64,000 nucleotides of DNA from Kistimonas asteriae (GTDB taxonomy: Bacteria; Pseudomonadota; Gammaproteobacteria; Pseudomonadales; Endozoicomonadaceae). Below, in pieces: positions 63,306 to 64,000 of this stretch (its first letter is position 1; each line of letters starts with the position of its first letter). The notes under the pieces are model-generated. The model did not search any database, had not been told where the DNA came from, and was given only the letters and a program-made list of their open reading frames with translations. The stretch is taken from assembly GCF_018263925.1 (NCBI RefSeq), contig NZ_JAEVHF010000006.1:1-64000 (forward strand), given 5' to 3'. The translations under genes and the position numbers were made by a program.

Positions 63306-63427
63306 CTTCAGACTCCAGTCAATCAATGGAGCCGGACCTTGCGAAGGGGGGGGACAGGGATGAAATTCGATGATGGGTTCTGCCGCCGGCCCTTCGGTTC
63401 GGGCCGGCAATACAATAGCTGCCGACC

Positions 63428-63529
63428 CTAGATGATAATAATCAGGGTAATAATGGCAGCCACAATGACCACTACCGCATGGTTGGCGGCATCTGCGTAA
63501 GCTGGATTCAGGCTTTGCAGGGAGGTCAT
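63428..63529 (-). CDS. Possible 33-residue single-pass membrane peptide upstream of brnQ
   Basis: A complete small ORF: MTSLQSLNPAYADAANHAVV followed by VIVAAIITLIIII and a stop. The first 17 residues are polar, and the last 15 form a membrane helix of only small or beta-branched residues, so the codon content is not random. No strong Shine-Dalgarno is visible, so translation is unproven. Small single-helix partners are known for some amino-acid transporters (for example MetS with MetP), which makes a BrnQ accessory subunit conceivable. It could also be a chance reading frame. Confidence 0.45.
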   Translation of the reverse strand: MTSLQSLNPAYADAANHAVVVIVAAIITLIIII

Positions 63530-63696
63530 TGTTTCAAAGCAATCTTTTTAAACGGTAAGGATTATGAAAACTACCGGTTTTAGTCAAGAGTCACAATGCG
63601 AGATATACCTATCTCCACCCCATGCGTTCACCGATTAATGTTCCAGGCCATGTTGGCCAGTTGGCTCAACACAGCCCGAATCACCCATAACATTGA

Positions 63697-64000
63697 TCAA
63701 ACGTTGTGTAATCTGCTGGCATGCAGGGACACAGCTCCCACCGTCTGCTGCCGGTATCGTAGATAGAGGTAAAGACTTCCCGCCATTGTCATCACTTCAG
63801 CAAAGGGTACCGCCAACCAGACACCTGCTTCAGGAAACAGTGCCGGCAGCAACATCAGGCCCAGCACCACAAACCCAAAGCCTCGCACCAGTGACAAAAC
63901 TGTTGCCGTCATGGGGTGTTCAATGGCCTGGAACAGCGACGCAATCAACAGGTTCACCGCCATGCAGGGGAACGCCAGGAAATACAGGGGCATCGCAAAA
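63697..64000 (-). CDS. MATE family efflux protein, C-terminal fragment (continues beyond the right edge)
   Basis: About 100 C-terminal residues of a MATE-type multidrug/Na+ antiporter are in the window; the N-terminus lies to the right of base 64000. The last two or three helices are visible (LALVRG-like turn SLVRGFGFVVLGLMLLPALF, then VWLAVPFAEVMTMAGSLYLYL), ending in a short polar tail. Substrate unknown. Confidence 0.8.
   Translation of the reverse strand, partial: FAMPLYFLAFPCMAVNLLIASLFQAIEHPMTATVLSLVRGFGFVVLGLMLLPALFPEAGVWLAVPFAEVMTMAGSLYLYLRYRQQTVGAVSLHASRLHNV

Noticed and set aside
1..64000. CRISPR arrays, insertion sequences, prophage genes or integrases.
   Set aside because: No regularly spaced direct repeats, transposase or phage-type ORFs were found in the translated frames.

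Overview
The window looks like a chromosomal segment of a marine, possibly host-associated gammaproteobacterium of the Oceanospirillales/Hahellaceae-Endozoicomonadaceae kind. The evidence is the full EF-P beta-lysylation set (efp, epmA, epmB), a FimX-type c-di-GMP protein next to serB and an AhpA/YtjB gene, the hisB-hisH-hisA-hisF run, asmA-mutY-yggX-tRNA-Phe, radD, and tesA divergent from ybbA-ybbP. From memory, most of these blocks keep Pseudomonas-like gene order. The genus assignment is an inference.

Layout. 1-470: promoter and leader of an rRNA operon transcribed leftwards out of the window; 16S should start just beyond base 1. 491-2162: epmA and efp. 2.2-14.3 kb: an accessory block lying between efp and epmB, with an NTF2-like protein, two related MerR regulators (one fused to a methyltransferase), a LysR/quinone oxidoreductase pair, an ABM monooxygenase, an exported hemerythrin, a formyltransferase, a lipoprotein and an AT-rich gene for a membrane-anchored protein with a complete C3HC4 RING finger. 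14.3-24.6 kb: core genes epmB, a PilZ-like protein, fimX, serB and ahpA, with a GlxA-type regulator and a LysE exporter between them. 24.8-28.1 kb: three tandem secreted proteins sharing an N-terminal motif. 28.1-31.0 kb: his genes. 31.2-39.4 kb: a PanZ-like sensor, a 1015-residue protein with three SPOR domains, an OmpK/Tsx-type channel, an LhgO-type oxidase and AsmA. 39.6-43.8 kb: mutY and yggX, separated by an AT-rich insert with two divergent paralogous cysteine-rich membrane proteins, then two identical tRNA-Phe genes. 44.0-51.5 kb: a DUF1254/DUF1214 protein, an orphan secreted protein, and a DUF1302/DUF1329 outer-membrane pair with a divergent AraC regulator. 51.5-64.0 kb: an APC transporter, radD, tesA/ybbA/ybbP, an M20 peptidase, a YciI-like secreted protein, a YugP-type metallopeptidase, brnQ preceded by a 33-codon membrane peptide ORF, and the C-terminal end of a MATE transporter.

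How genes work together. EpmB isomerises lysine, EpmA attaches the beta-lysine to EF-P Lys34, and the modified EF-P relieves ribosome stalling at proline runs. The proline-rich SPOR protein in this window would be a natural client. FimX and its PilZ-like neighbour suggest type IV pilus control by c-di-GMP. The his genes supply the late steps of histidine synthesis. YbbA/YbbP form an ABC system beside the TesA esterase. The most novel-looking items are the RING-finger protein, the divergent cysteine-rich membrane pair, the three-gene secreted cassette and the triple-SPOR protein.
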